DNA of 64,000 nt from NCBI GenBank assembly GCA_947685225.1, contig CANTUV010000009.1, positions 2,728,001-2,792,000 on the forward strand, in the 5' to 3' direction. This document shows positions 11,382 to 22,202 of this stretch, one piece after another. Positions within the stretch are counted from its first letter, which is position 1, and the number at the start of each line of letters is the position of its first letter. The notes below the pieces were generated by a model. The model worked only from the letters and a program-made list of their open reading frames with translations. It was not told the origin of the DNA and ran no database searches. Origin of the DNA: Garcia nutans (taxonomy: Eukaryota > Streptophyta > Magnoliopsida > Malpighiales > Euphorbiaceae). Made by a program: the position numbers and the translations under genes.

Positions 11382-14300
11382 ATGACCAGATCTGAAAATT
11401 TGCAATTGGAATTTGATCCTGAGATAGAAAAGACAGCCCGTACATTGACAAAGGAAACCAGGCTACGAAAAAGGGCTGCAACTGCTTCTACAGCTGATCC
11501 AGAAATTATAATTACTGATTCAGTTGAATCTTCAACTGAATTTTATCCCGAATTAGAAGAAACCTCAACGGAAACTGAAATAGAGGAACAGATGGCTGAT
11601 AATCGGACCGTTAGGGAGCTACAAGCTGCCCCCATAACTCAGCAGCCCCTGTGCATTGCTTTTCCGGAGCTGACAACACCGTTCGAACTGAAATCGGGTT
11701 TGATTCATCAACTACCAAGTTTTCATGGAATGAAAACAGAAAATCCACACAACTTTTTGAAGGAATTCCATGGTGTTTGTTCGAGTATGAAGCCGCAAGG
11801 AGTTACTGAAGAGCAGATCAAGTTGAGAGCATTTCCATTTGCACTTAAGGATGTTGCTAAGGAGTGGTTACTCAATCTGCCTCCTGGTTCTATAGAAACA
11901 TGGACCGACATGGCTAAGACGTTTTTGGAGAGATATTTCCCAGCCTCTAGAGCAGCCATAATTAGAAGAGAAATATGTGGGATCAAGCAAAAAGTTGGAG
12001 AGAGCCTTTATGACTATTGGGAGAGGTTTAAGCGGTTATGTGCAGCTTGTCCACAACATGGAATGTCGGATCAATCCTTGATCCAATATTTCTATGAAGG
12101 AATGGTGGATATGGAGAGGAAGATGATGGATGCGGCTAGTGGAGGAGCACTTGTGAATAAAACCCCAACTCAAGCTAGGGAAATCATAACAACCATGGCT
12201 GCCAACTCTCAACAATTCGGACAAACCGACGAACCCTCAAGAAGAGCCTACCAGGTAAGTAGTTCTTCTACGGATGATAGACTTGATGAACTAACTTCCA
12301 TGTTTAAAAATTTTACTGCAGGGTTCAATGCTCGCTCCAATGTGTGTGGATTGTGCTATTCACCCGATCACCCAACGGATTTGTGCTATCAAATCCAAGA
12401 AAATCAAGAGCAAGTTAATGCAATGGGTGGATTCTCCGGGCAGCACCAAAGGCCAAATAACTCATTTCCTAACTCATCTAATGTAGGTTGGAGAAATCAG
12501 CAGAACTATGGTTATGGGAATAGGCAGAATTTTCAGCAAGCTAGAGCACCTCCTCAACAAGCTTCTAGCTCAAACATGTCTTTGGAAGATATTGTCAAAT
12601 CCCTAGCTACTAGCACAGCCACATTTCAGCAAGATGTTAGAAGGGAGATGAGTGAAATTACTTCCAACGTGAATACTCTTTCACAAGAAACCAAGAGGAG
12701 CTTGCAACATATGGAGACCCAAATCAGCCAGCTTGCCTCTTCCGTGGGTAAAATTGAGTCCCAAGGGAGGTTACCCTCCCAAACTATTGTAAACCCGAGA
12801 GAAAATGCGAGTGCGATCACCTTGAGGAGTGGTAAGGAGCTGGAAACTCCAGGCCCTAAGAAGGGCGGCCAAAGGACCATGAAAGAAGCTGAAGAGGAGG
12901 TAGAAATTCAGCCCAAAGAGCCCTCCAAGCAACCAGATTCTGAACAGCCCCGATCTTTCACTATTCAACCCCCTTTTCCAGAAAGGTTGGCCAAAACAAG
13001 AAGGGCAATTGAAGAGAAAGATATTTTAGAGACTTTTCGAAAAGTTGAGGTGAACATTCCATTGCTAGATGCCATTAAGCAAATACCCCGATATGCGAAA
13101 TTTCTCAAGGAGCTTTGCACCAACAAGAGGAAAATAGATAGTGTAGAGAAGGTGGAAATGGGTGAAGTTTGCTCCGCCATGATTCAAAGGAAGAAGCTCC
13201 CACAAAAATGCAAGGATCGAGGTATGTTTGCTATTCCTTGTAGGATAGGTGATGTAGGTATTAAGAGAGCTATGTGTGACTTAGGGGCCTCTATAAATGT
13301 CATGCCTTTTTCTATTTACTCATCTTTCAAGGGCTGCCCCTTGAAAGAAACGCGTATTATTATTCAATTGGCAGACAGGTCTATTGTTTATCCGGTGGGT
13401 GTGCTTGAGGATGTCTTGGTTCAGGTAGGTGAGTTAATTTTTCCAGCTGATTTCTATGTGCTTAACATGGAGGATGATAAATCCTCAACTACAGCTGATT
13501 TATTGCTTGGGAGACCTTTCCTTTGTACCGCAAGGACGAAAATTGATGCCTATGAAGGAACATTATCTATGGAATTTGATGGTGAGAAAGTCCAATTTAA
13601 TGTTTATGAGGCAATGAAATACCCTTGTGATGTTTCTAGTATTTGCTGCATTGATGTAATTGATCCTTTAGCTCAAGAAGTGTTTGAATTAAATGCTGTT
13701 GATGAACTTGATTTAGTGCTTTGCAGGGATATTAATGTGGACAGCATTAAACAGCTTGAAGAAACCTTCTTGATTAATGATAATGTGCAAGAAATTGTGT
13801 GTGAAATGGAGGCAAATAATCCCTTTAAATCCAGCAACAGCCGTTCTATTTTGCCTCCTCACCATGAGAAGATCTTACCATCTGTTTTGCAGGCCCCGAA
13901 GTTGGAGCTAAAACCGCTGCCCGGTCACTTAAAGTATGTATTTTTAGGAAATGGAGATACACTACCTGTTATTATCTCTAACAAACTCAGCAAGGTGGAA
14001 GAGAAGAGCTTAGTTGAAGTTCTTAGGAAGCATAAAGAAGCCATAGGATGGACCATAGCTGACATTAAGGGATTGAGCCCTTCGACTTGCATGCACCGGA
14101 TTTATTTGGAGGAGGGCAGCAAGCCCACTAGAGATGCTCAGAGGCGATTGAACCCACCTATGATGGAGGTAGTAAAGAAGGAAATACTGAAGTTGTTGGA
14201 TGCAGGCATGATTTATCCCATTTCGGATAGCAAGTGGGTGAGCCCGGTGCAAGTGGTACCAAAGAAGACTGGAATTACTGTGGTGGAGAATGCGGAAGGA

Positions 14301-16799
14301 GAGTTAGTGCCTACAAGAGTCCAAAATGGGTGGAGAGTGTGTATAGATTATAGGAAGTTGAATGCAGCCACGAGAAAAGACCACTTCCCACTTCCTTTTA
14401 TTGACCAAATGTTGGAAAGATTAGCTGGCCGTAGTCATTATTGTTGTCTTGATGGTTTTTCAGGTTTCTTTCAAATACCGGTGGCACCCGAGGACCAGGA
14501 AAAGATGACTTTCACTTGCCCTTTTGGAACATTCGCCTATCGACGGATGCCGTTCGGCCTTTGCAACGCACCAGCCACGTTCCAAAGGTGTATGGTAAGT
14601 ATATTCTCAGACTTTGTGGAGGAAATAATAGAGGTATTTATGGATGACTTTACCGTTTACGGTAATAGCTTTGATGAATGCTTATCTAATCTTGAGAAAG
14701 TTTTGAAAAGGTGTATAGAGTCGAACCTGGTGCTAAATTATGAAAAATGCCATTTTATGGTAGATCAAGGTTTGATTCTAGGACACATTGTTTCATCTAA
14801 GGGCATTGAGGTTGATAAAGCAAAAATTGATGTGATTAAATCTTTACCTTACCCCACAAGTGTGCGGGAGATTCGTTCTTTTCTTGGCCATGCAGGTTTT
14901 TACAGGCGCTTTATTAAGGATTTCTCCAAGATAGCTCAACCACTCTGCAAGCTGCTGCAAAAAGATGTGAGGTTTGAGTTTAGTGAAGAGTGTAGAGAAG
15001 CATTTGACATGCTGAAAGAGAAGCTGGTTTCTGCACCAATAGTCCAACCACCAAATTGGAATTACCCTTTTGAAATCATGTGCGATGCAAGCAACTATGC
15101 GGTTGGAGCTGTTCTTGGACAGCGGATTGAGAAGAATCCTCATGTCATATACTATGCATCAAGGACCTTGGACAATGCCCAATGTAATTATTCTACCACA
15201 GAGAAAGAGCTTCTGGCAATTGTGTTCGCTTTGGAGAAGTTCAGGTCATACTTGTTAGGGACTAAGGTGACTGTGTTTTCTGACCATGCTGCCATTAAGT
15301 ACTTGATTAAGAAGGAGTCAAAGCCTCATTTGATTCACTGGATCCTTTTGCTACAAGAGTTCAACATGGAAATACGAGATAAAAAGGGTTCTGAAAACCT
15401 TGTGGCTGATCACCTTAGCCGGTTGGTTTTAAATGAGAAGCCGACCCCATTGGATGACGATTTCCCAGATGAACAGCTTTTTAGTTTCCAAAAAGTTGTT
15501 CCATGGTATGCTGATATAGTGAACTACTTAGTTACTGGGACTTTATCAGGAGAGTTGACTAGAGCTGAAAAAGATAAGATTAAGAGAGATTCAAAGTATT
15601 ATGTATGGGATGACCCCCACTTATGGAAGTATTGTTCTGATCAGGTGATAAGAAGATGCGTTATGGATATAGAAGTGCAATCCATTTTGAGATTTAGTCA
15701 CTCTGCAGCGTGTGGAGGCCATTTTGGTCCTAAAAGAACTGTTTGCAAGATTTTGGAGTGTGGACTATTCTGGCCCACAATGTTCCGAGACTCGTATACT
15801 TACTGTAAATCTTGTGAGAATTGCCAAAAGACAGGTAATTTGAGTCGCCGAGATCAAATGCCTCTAACTTCTATCTTGATATGTGAGATATTTGATGTAT
15901 GGGGTATAGACTTCATGGGACCATTCCCATCGTCATCTGTAAATAGCTACATATTACTGGCAATAGACTATGTTTCCAAGTGGGTTGAGGCTAAGGCAAC
16001 CCGGACTAATGATGCTAAGACGGTGGTGAATTTTGTGAAGAGCTATATATTTTCCAGGTTCGGGATTCCAAGGGCTATTATCAGTGATCGAGGAACTCAC
16101 TTTTGCAACAAGGTAATGGAGAACCTTTTCAGGAAATACGGTGTTACGCATCGTCTCTCTACAGCCTACCATCCACAGACGAGTGGACAAGCCGAAATTT
16201 CCAATAGAGAAGTGAAGTCTATCCTTGAAAAGACAGTGATTCCAAACAGAAAGGATTGGAGTTGTAAGCTGGAAGATGCATTGTGGGTTTACAGGACAGC
16301 TTATAAGACTCCTATTGGCATGTCACCATACCAGTTGGTCTATGGCAAACCGTGCCATTTACCGGTAGAATTGGAGCACCGAGCATTTTGGGCTATCCAG
16401 CGATGCAACATGAAGTTCGAAGAAGCTGGTGAACATAGAAAGTTGCAGTTGCAGGAGCTAGAGGAAATTAGCAATGATGCCTATGAAAGCTCTAAAATCT
16501 ACAAAGAGAAAACAAAAGCTTTCCATGATTCCATGATTTCCAGAAAGAATTTCGTAGTCGGTCAGAAAGTTTTACTTTTTTGTTCTAGACTGAAATTATT
16601 TCCCGGAAAACTGAGGTCCAAATGGATGGGAGCTTTTATTGTTACTAATGTTTTTGCTCATGGTGCAGTTGAAATTAGAAGCTTGGAAACTGATAAAGTT
16701 TTTAAAGTTAATGGACACCGGTTGAAACCATTTTATGAGAATTTTGCAGCCCCACATTTTGAGGATGAGGAGTTGGAGGAACCACAGAAGTCCAATTAA
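11382..16799 (+). CDS. gag-pol: Athila gag-pol polyprotein
   Basis: One 1,805-residue frame encodes the whole retrotransposon polyprotein. In order: acidic N-terminus; gag core about residues 110-240 (EWLLNLPPGS, FLERYFP, SLYDYWERFKRL); CCHC zinc knuckle CGLCYSPDHPTDLC at 322-335; glutamine-rich linker; aspartic protease with DLGASINVMP (Asp 633) and LLLGRPFL; reverse transcriptase with RVCIDYRKLN, FGLCNAPATFQ and catalytic FMDDF (Asp 1088/1089); RNase H (CDASNYAVGAVL, Asp 1235; NYSTTEKELLA; FSDHAAIKYL); integrase zinc finger (H near 1440, CKSCENC near 1475) and DD35E core (Asp 1510 in GIDFMGP, Asp 1569 in ISDRGTHF, Glu 1605 in QAEISNREVK, exactly 35 residues apart). The tail (about 1,720-1,805) is basic with no chromodomain. 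All catalytic residues are present and there is no internal stop, so it may still be active. The ATG is the first one 31 bases after the primer site. Confidence 0.96.
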   Translation: MTRSENLQLEFDPEIEKTARTLTKETRLRKRAATASTADPEIIITDSVESSTEFYPELEETSTETEIEEQMADNRTVRELQAAPITQQPLCIAFPELTTPFELKSGLIHQLPSFHGMKTENPHNFLKEFHGVCSSMKPQGVTEEQIKLRAFPFALKDVAKEWLLNLPPGSIETWTDMAKTFLERYFPASRAAIIRREICGIKQKVGESLYDYWERFKRLCAACPQHGMSDQSLIQYFYEGMVDMERKMMDAASGGALVNKTPTQAREIITTMAANSQQFGQTDEPSRRAYQVSSSSTDDRLDELTSMFKNFTAGFNARSNVCGLCYSPDHPTDLCYQIQENQEQVNAMGGFSGQHQRPNNSFPNSSNVGWRNQQNYGYGNRQNFQQARAPPQQASSSNMSLEDIVKSLATSTATFQQDVRREMSEITSNVNTLSQETKRSLQHMETQISQLASSVGKIESQGRLPSQTIVNPRENASAITLRSGKELETPGPKKGGQRTMKEAEEEVEIQPKEPSKQPDSEQPRSFTIQPPFPERLAKTRRAIEEKDILETFRKVEVNIPLLDAIKQIPRYAKFLKELCTNKRKIDSVEKVEMGEVCSAMIQRKKLPQKCKDRGMFAIPCRIGDVGIKRAMCDLGASINVMPFSIYSSFKGCPLKETRIIIQLADRSIVYPVGVLEDVLVQVGELIFPADFYVLNMEDDKSSTTADLLLGRPFLCTARTKIDAYEGTLSMEFDGEKVQFNVYEAMKYPCDVSSICCIDVIDPLAQEVFELNAVDELDLVLCRDINVDSIKQLEETFLINDNVQEIVCEMEANNPFKSSNSRSILPPHHEKILPSVLQAPKLELKPLPGHLKYVFLGNGDTLPVIISNKLSKVEEKSLVEVLRKHKEAIGWTIADIKGLSPSTCMHRIYLEEGSKPTRDAQRRLNPPMMEVVKKEILKLLDAGMIYPISDSKWVSPVQVVPKKTGITVVENAEGELVPTRVQNGWRVCIDYRKLNAATRKDHFPLPFIDQMLERLAGRSHYCCLDGFSGFFQIPVAPEDQEKMTFTCPFGTFAYRRMPFGLCNAPATFQRCMVSIFSDFVEEIIEVFMDDFTVYGNSFDECLSNLEKVLKRCIESNLVLNYEKCHFMVDQGLILGHIVSSKGIEVDKAKIDVIKSLPYPTSVREIRSFLGHAGFYRRFIKDFSKIAQPLCKLLQKDVRFEFSEECREAFDMLKEKLVSAPIVQPPNWNYPFEIMCDASNYAVGAVLGQRIEKNPHVIYYASRTLDNAQCNYSTTEKELLAIVFALEKFRSYLLGTKVTVFSDHAAIKYLIKKESKPHLIHWILLLQEFNMEIRDKKGSENLVADHLSRLVLNEKPTPLDDDFPDEQLFSFQKVVPWYADIVNYLVTGTLSGELTRAEKDKIKRDSKYYVWDDPHLWKYCSDQVIRRCVMDIEVQSILRFSHSAACGGHFGPKRTVCKILECGLFWPTMFRDSYTYCKSCENCQKTGNLSRRDQMPLTSILICEIFDVWGIDFMGPFPSSSVNSYILLAIDYVSKWVEAKATRTNDAKTVVNFVKSYIFSRFGIPRAIISDRGTHFCNKVMENLFRKYGVTHRLSTAYHPQTSGQAEISNREVKSILEKTVIPNRKDWSCKLEDALWVYRTAYKTPIGMSPYQLVYGKPCHLPVELEHRAFWAIQRCNMKFEEAGEHRKLQLQELEEISNDAYESSKIYKEKTKAFHDSMISRKNFVVGQKVLLFCSRLKLFPGKLRSKWMGAFIVTNVFAHGAVEIRSLETDKVFKVNGHRLKPFYENFAAPHFEDEELEEPQKSN

Positions 16800-16844
16800 C
16801 AAGTTTGAGAATGTCTAGCCTAAGACGGTAAAGAGTGGCGCTTA

Positions 16845-16860
16845 CTGGGAGGCAACCCAG
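16845..16860 (+). other. Hairpin just after the pol stop
   Basis: CTGGG-AGGCAA-CCCAG, a 5-bp stem with a 6-base loop, 45 bases after the gag-pol stop codon. From memory, GGGAGGCAACCC after pol is widespread in Athila-type elements, which would suggest a conserved RNA feature; its role is not known to me. Confidence 0.6.
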
Positions 16861-19800
16861 CAAAGGTTTGAATTTAGTTATAAAAAAAAATATAAAAATA
16901 AAAAATAAAAAATAAAAAATAAATAAAAATTGATGAACAGTGTCATCCCTGTCGTTGGCTCTCTCTGCAACGTATTCTAGGTAGAAAGCTTTTAAAGGCT
17001 GACTTGGTTTTTAAAAAATGGTGAATACAAAATAGAAGTTTCAATTAATGTGTTTTAAATATCACTGTAGGCCAATTTTCATTTTGAGTGTGCGTGAGTT
17101 TAAGTTGTCTATATGTTAAATTTTAAAAGTAAGGGGTACTTTGGGGTTAAATCAATTGTTTTAATGTATCACCTTTAAGTCAACTTCTTTTTCTTCTTTC
17201 AACTCTCCGCACAGCTGAATTCTCTCTCTCCTTTCAAGCTCAGCCTTCATCAACACCACTTTACCCGAATCTTCGAAATCAACAGAACTTCACCAACCCT
17301 TCTACCCAATCACCATTTTCAATCCCATTCAGATTTCGCGATTTGAAATCTGCACTACGGTTGCTCCTCTCTGCTTCGATTTCGCGATTCAATTTCTGCG
17401 ATTCACTTTCTGTGATTCGAAGAACTCCTCTCTACCTCGTGGAACCCTGAGCCGGCGTCTCTGTTTCACAAACACCACCGCCGTACCATTCGAATCAGAA
17501 CCCCTGGCACCCATAGCCTCATAGCCGGATGCAACCTCACGTTAATCGCAAGCCCACGATTAAATCGTTTCCATCTGTTGCGATCCAATCTCCCTCTCTG
17601 CTGATTTCGAAACCATCCCTTCAGAAGACTCCAATCACCATCTCTACCTCAAATCACCACCGCATCACCTCCTCAGTCGTTCACAACCATTCGAGCAAAA
17701 TTGCAGTTCAAAGGTTTGAAATCATGTCTTCATCAGTCAAGAGACTAAGGTTTGCATCTCATTCCCTCTGCTTCTTGTCCATTTTACTCAAAGGCCTCTG
17801 ATTCAGTTTCGCTGCTACACCAGGTCCGTTTTTCTGATTCTCTTGCTGATTGCTTCCCTTCTGTTTTTCTGACCGCTTGAATTCATATATTTGTGAGCAA
17901 TTATTAGTTGGCCAGATTAATGTTTGGTTCAGGCAATTGAGAATTGAGTTTCAGTCATAAGTTATTACATTGCCTAGTTTAGAATTACTTAGTTATTGTC
18001 TTTGCCGCATGCATAATACATTGATTTGGGATTGAACATTAGAATTCTGAAATTTATTGGATGTGAGTTACAATGGTGTTAGTCTATAATTTCAGTCCGT
18101 TACAGGTTTTGTGCTCAATAATGGAAATAAAAACTGACTATTGATATGAATTCTGCTCTTATTAGCCAATTTGATTGTAATTGAGACATCATTGATATAA
18201 TCCTTCATATATTGCTGAAATTGGTTCCTAATTTGTCAAATGAAGCGTCAGGTTGTGCATATTAGTTTTAAGAATAGTGAGTGACTAAGTGTAGTGAATC
18301 ATTCTGGTTGTTGTGTTTGGGAGTTCTCACAGGTAGACACTTATGTGACTTTGGTAGTCTCTCATTGGCCTTGTGCATAAAAATGGTAAAATATGACTTG
18401 AGCTACCAAAGTAGAAGTTGCAATCAATGCTTTGATGGGTTATAACTATAGAATTGCAGGTCTGTTTTATTTTCTTTGGAAAAGTTCCTGAACACAATTT
18501 TTGATTTAAATGGGAATTGTTTCAGACTTGCATATTTAGTTAATCTAATTTTCATATACAAGGTTTTGAAATTATTCAGTTACGGATTTTGTGAAATGCA
18601 AAATTTGAGATGATTATCCAATTAGATTTCCTTACACATTGTCACTAATTTCAGTCTTGCTTGGGTCTTGTGCTAATAAAAGTATTCCTCATGACTGATT
18701 TCGACAACACTTTGGGCTTAACTGGCAACTTGACTGCTTGAATTGGATTATATAATTACACTTGCTTAGGAGTTTGTTCTGTTTGGCATGTGGTTAAGGA
18801 GCAGGTAGTAATTTTTTTTTCTGCAGGAAAACTATCATCTTGGCAATATGGCTGGACCCTTAACCACCACCCATACAGCCTCAACAAGTAGCAAATTGTT
18901 AATACCATTCACTACACGCTCCTAACCAGCAGCCTATGCTTTATCCAGGTTCTGTTTTTAACTTTGAGTCTATTAGCTGCTGAATTGATGTTTTATTTCG
19001 GTTTTATTTCCGAGAAGAGACATTGCAATGATGCAACGCAAAACAGGGCAGCACCTTTACACTCTCATTCCTTTCATTTATTTGCTTAGAATCTCCCTCT
19101 TGTGATTTAATTGTGTTTGTCCACATTGAGGACAATGTGAGAAATAAGTGTGGGGAGGGGTTTTGACTATCGGGAGTGTTTTTATGCTGAATTTTTGTGC
19201 TTAATATGAATATATAGCTGCTGCCATCGTTTTGTTTTTAGTCTATGCTCCGTATATGGTCAATTTTTAAAATTTTTGTGATTGCAGAATTTGCTTAAAC
19301 CTTCAATGTTTGTTGCTGCCATGTGCTTATTTCTACTAAAAATTGATCGCTATGACTGTTTTTGAAAGACAATGCTTATAGAGTCTAAGTTTAGACACTT
19401 GTCCCATGATATTTTTGAGTAAAATTTTTATTTGGTTGATACTATATGCTGATTTTGGGATTTACTCAATGGGTTTATTGTGTCCTTGAACATGACTTGA
19501 AACTTTTAGGAAATTCTAGAGAGGAGTAATTTGCCTTTGTAACCTAGTTGAACACATATGGGAACCTTGACTAGTGAGCGAGAATTCTAACTTGAGATTG
19601 ACCATCACTACACTTGTGAATCTTGATTGCAAGCTGTTACACTTTGAATTCTAATAGTTTCATATTGCAAAACTTAGTTTCTTTCGATAAGTGTTTTTGA
19701 GAGCAATTTCCAAAGCCAAAATTTAGGATAGCTTCCGAACACTAGAACTGTTTTCTACGCTCCCTTGAGGCGAAATCCTAGGCGAGTCTCAACTTTAGAG

Positions 19801-20805
19801 ATGATCTAGGCGTTCTTTTGGTCGATTCATTAATCCTTTTATATTTTTCCCACCTTTACGTTACCGTTCTTTTCACCCTTTCTAGCCTACGAAGTATGCT
19901 AAATGCGTACTCTAATTTCTTTTCTTAGCCTACAATATAGCCATATACACCAAAAGCCCTTTGCCTACCACCCTTGAACAAGAAAATAGTCTTTTTAGTC
20001 GTTGTTGAGCATGCACGTGTAGGTTATTAAGAATTGGCGCAAATGCATCGTTGTTTAATGTTATTGATTTGAGTCTAGTTTGTGGAAATAAATAGTCCTT
20101 TTGACTTGTGTGTTTTAATTTTTATGGGGTTTGAGATGGTTGTAAATAGTCATGTGATATTTTAGCTTCCTTAAAAAAAAAAGGAAAATTTTGACAAAAA
20201 AAAAACAGAATGTGAAAAAAAAGAGAAGAGAAAAATGAAAAAAAAAATCAGAAAAGAAAGAAAAAAAAATGTATTCAATTTCAGTTTTAGTTTTTCTCTA
20301 GTTTAAACTTTTCTCTGGTTTAAGTCACATTTGTCGCCATTAGTTAGTTCGTGCATTGTTCTTTTGAAATTAATTGTAAAAGACTTATTTTCTTGTTATT
20401 CTTAGCCTTACATTATCCTATCTTTTGTATCCATCACCTAGCCTAACCCATGTAAAGACCTAATGATCTTTGGTTGAGACTTGACCTACATTAGTGGAGA
20501 GGGAGTTTAGAGGGAGCCTATGGTTGTTCTTTAATTCTGTTTTAATGAAACTATGAAAATATTTTTATATGTTTTGTTACTTGCTCGATAAAACACTTGT
20601 TGATTCAAACTTCGAATGTGTGCGTGCATGTTTTTAAGAATTCTTAGTGTAACCTTTTTCAATTGAGTTCATAATGATGGAATGATGTTGATGGTTGGAT
20701 TCTTAATTGCGATGTTGAGTTGTTTGGGGAACATGTGTGTGTGTTTGATTGGGTTCTTGGGTGAAGTATGTGGTCTCCTTATAGATTTGATTTTAAGTTT
20801 TGAGT
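16861..20805 (+). other. Athila 3' non-coding region (env position), env missing
   Basis: In Athila elements an env-like gene may lie here. I see none. 17,150-17,800 has a gene-like, C/T-rich composition (TTCTCTCTCTCCTTTC, repeated TTTCGCGATT) with a 90-codon frame from 17,529 (Ser/Pro/His-rich, no membrane segment) that ends at 17,799. A possible donor (AGACTAAG|GTTTGC, about 17,750) and acceptor (TTTCTGCAG|GAAAAC, about 18,827) are visible, so a spliced transcript is possible but unproven. 16,885-16,925 and 20,170-20,270 are A-rich. 18,900-19,110 and 19,160-20,160 show no frame of note. Confidence 0.6.
19122..19160 (+). promoter_or_regulatory. Internal hairpin plus second PPT-like tract
   Basis: CACATTG-AGGA-CAATGTG (19,122-19,139) is a perfect 7-bp stem with an AGGA loop, followed six bases later by AAGTGTGGGGAGGGG (19,146-19,160). 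The same module, with a different stem sequence, lies immediately before the 3' LTR. This copy is 1.7 kb upstream and could prime plus-strand DNA internally, or mark an ancient duplication. Confidence 0.65.
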
Positions 20806-20840
20806 CATGCTTGAGGACAAGCATGGGATAAGTGTGGGGA
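20806..20840 (+). promoter_or_regulatory. Hairpin plus polypurine tract of the 3' LTR
   Basis: CATGCTTG-AGGA-CAAGCATG (20,806-20,825) is a perfect 8-bp stem with an AGGA loop; four bases later comes AAGTGTGGGGA (20,830-20,840), then TATT and the LTR. The purine tract position is standard for plus-strand priming; the hairpin directly next to it is the unusual part. Confidence 0.8.
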
Positions 20841-20844
20841 TATT

Positions 20845-22197
20845 TGATAGGCTGCAAATCCAACATGTTTATTACTTTGTTTTTGTGCTTAATTGATGTT
20901 ATTCACATTGAAAAGAAGAGCTTTTACTTGGTTTTTATTATTTTGGGCAGGAATGGTGGATTTGCAATAAAGAGGCTTATTTGGAGCTGGATTGGAAGTA
21001 TTGGAGCAAAGGACATGAAGCTGAATTTTCTTTATGACACATTGGCAGATTGACAGCAGAGGCCTTAGCCTTTCCCAAGGCTAATGGCCAGGCAGACCTG
21101 AACGGGTTGATTTAATTAAGTGACTGGCCCACGCGATTTAGTTGTATTTGAGGACTTTTAAACCGACTTGTAATAGGATTTAAGTAGTTTTTAGTGGGCC
21201 TTTTTGTTATATTAGGTTGGCCCCACCCTTGATTAAGTATTTAAGTTATTTTTAGGGTTTTGGGAGGGGACTTTTTGCCTCTTCTTGGATTATTACGAAT
21301 TTCAGCTATCTTTTACAGAATTTATGTTTTCTTCCATAGCCATGTGTGGCTAAAATCTTTATTTCAGTCAAGGATTAATTCAAGGTTGAAGTTCTTAAGA
21401 TTGTGAGGTTTGATTGTGCCTAATTATTCTTTTTGATTCTTTTGCATTCATACTTTTACTGTGGCTTATTGGGAAAATCCATCCTTAGTGTATTTTTATT
21501 AGTTGATTAATCTGGCCAATTGATTAATTGATAGGATACATATAGCTAATCAATGAGATTAAATCCGTAATTGTTTATTCGAGTTGATACAAGTGGCGAT
21601 TGGTATAATTTGATTGGGTAGAATCTTTGGGGTTATATCAAGTAATTATATGATCTAATCTAAATGAATCTCGCTAGTAGGTTTGTTGGTTAGGGCAAGG
21701 TCTTTCTAGTGTTCATTGCAATCAATAAATTAAATCTTGTCGCTAGTATTAGGGTTGTTTATTGGTTAGGGGTTATTCATAGCGCTATGTCTTGCTTAAC
21801 TTATTCAGAACGGAAAGATTGGTTGGAGACGCTAGCTTGAAGGCTATAACTTGTCTGTGAATATGGATTAAAAAGATTATTTTTAGCCCGTGATCAATCC
21901 GTGAGAACTTCATACCGCGAATATTCCTTGACTGAGTTCACTTCCATTGATTTTAAGTTTTAATTATTTTTCTGCTGTTTTAATTTATTTCTTAATTAAT
22001 TTTGCTATTTAATTTCGTCCCTTTTTACCTAAGCTATTTCCCCCATTTTAGTTTTAATTTTCACTCACAGCAGGTAGCACGTCTGGTTAGCCTTGGGCAA
22101 GGCTAGTCCATTGGGTTCGACCCTTCTCACCCTATTTACAAGTTTTCTTTTGTAGGAAGAGCAGGTTTATTATTTTTGGTGGATTCGACACCCATAA
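20845..22197 (+). repeat. Athila 3' LTR
   Basis: Collinear with the 5' LTR over 1,353 bp, differing at scattered single bases (for example AAAATAAGAG/AAAAGAAGAG, GCGAATCGTCC/GCGAATATTCC, TGACGGGCCC/TGACTGGCCC). The last bases read CCCATAA instead of CCCATCA. Confidence 0.93.
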
Positions 22198-22202
22198 ATA
22201 TT
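22198..22202. repeat. Target-site duplication ATATT (right)
   Basis: Matches 9,970-9,974; followed by AAATTGGATACTGG, the continuation of the interrupted host repeat (compare AAATTAGAAACTGG at 57,875). Confidence 0.65.

Larger units (their letters stand above)
9975..22197 (+). mobile_element. Athila-type Ty3/gypsy retrotransposon, nearly intact
   Basis: A complete 12,223-bp element: 5' LTR (9,975-11,327), Asp-tRNA-type primer site (11,333), one uninterrupted gag-pol ORF (11,382-16,799), about 4 kb of 3' non-coding sequence, polypurine tract (20,830-20,840) and 3' LTR (20,845-22,197). Gag-pol has no chromodomain and its protease motif is DLGAS, both usual for the Athila lineage. By eye the LTRs differ at about 14-15 of 1,353 positions with no length change. 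With commonly used plant rates (7e-9 to 1.3e-8 per site per year) that suggests insertion roughly 0.4-0.8 million years ago. No env-like ORF is present. It inserted into a SufE-5' repeat unit. Confidence 0.95.

Noticed and set aside
11723..16802. Minus-strand frames of 60-100 codons across gag-pol
   Set aside because: Shadows of the strong plus-strand coding frame; no independent motifs.
17529..17801. 90-codon frame in the Athila 3' region as an env gene
   Set aside because: No membrane segment, no signal peptide and far too short; kept only as a possible exon.
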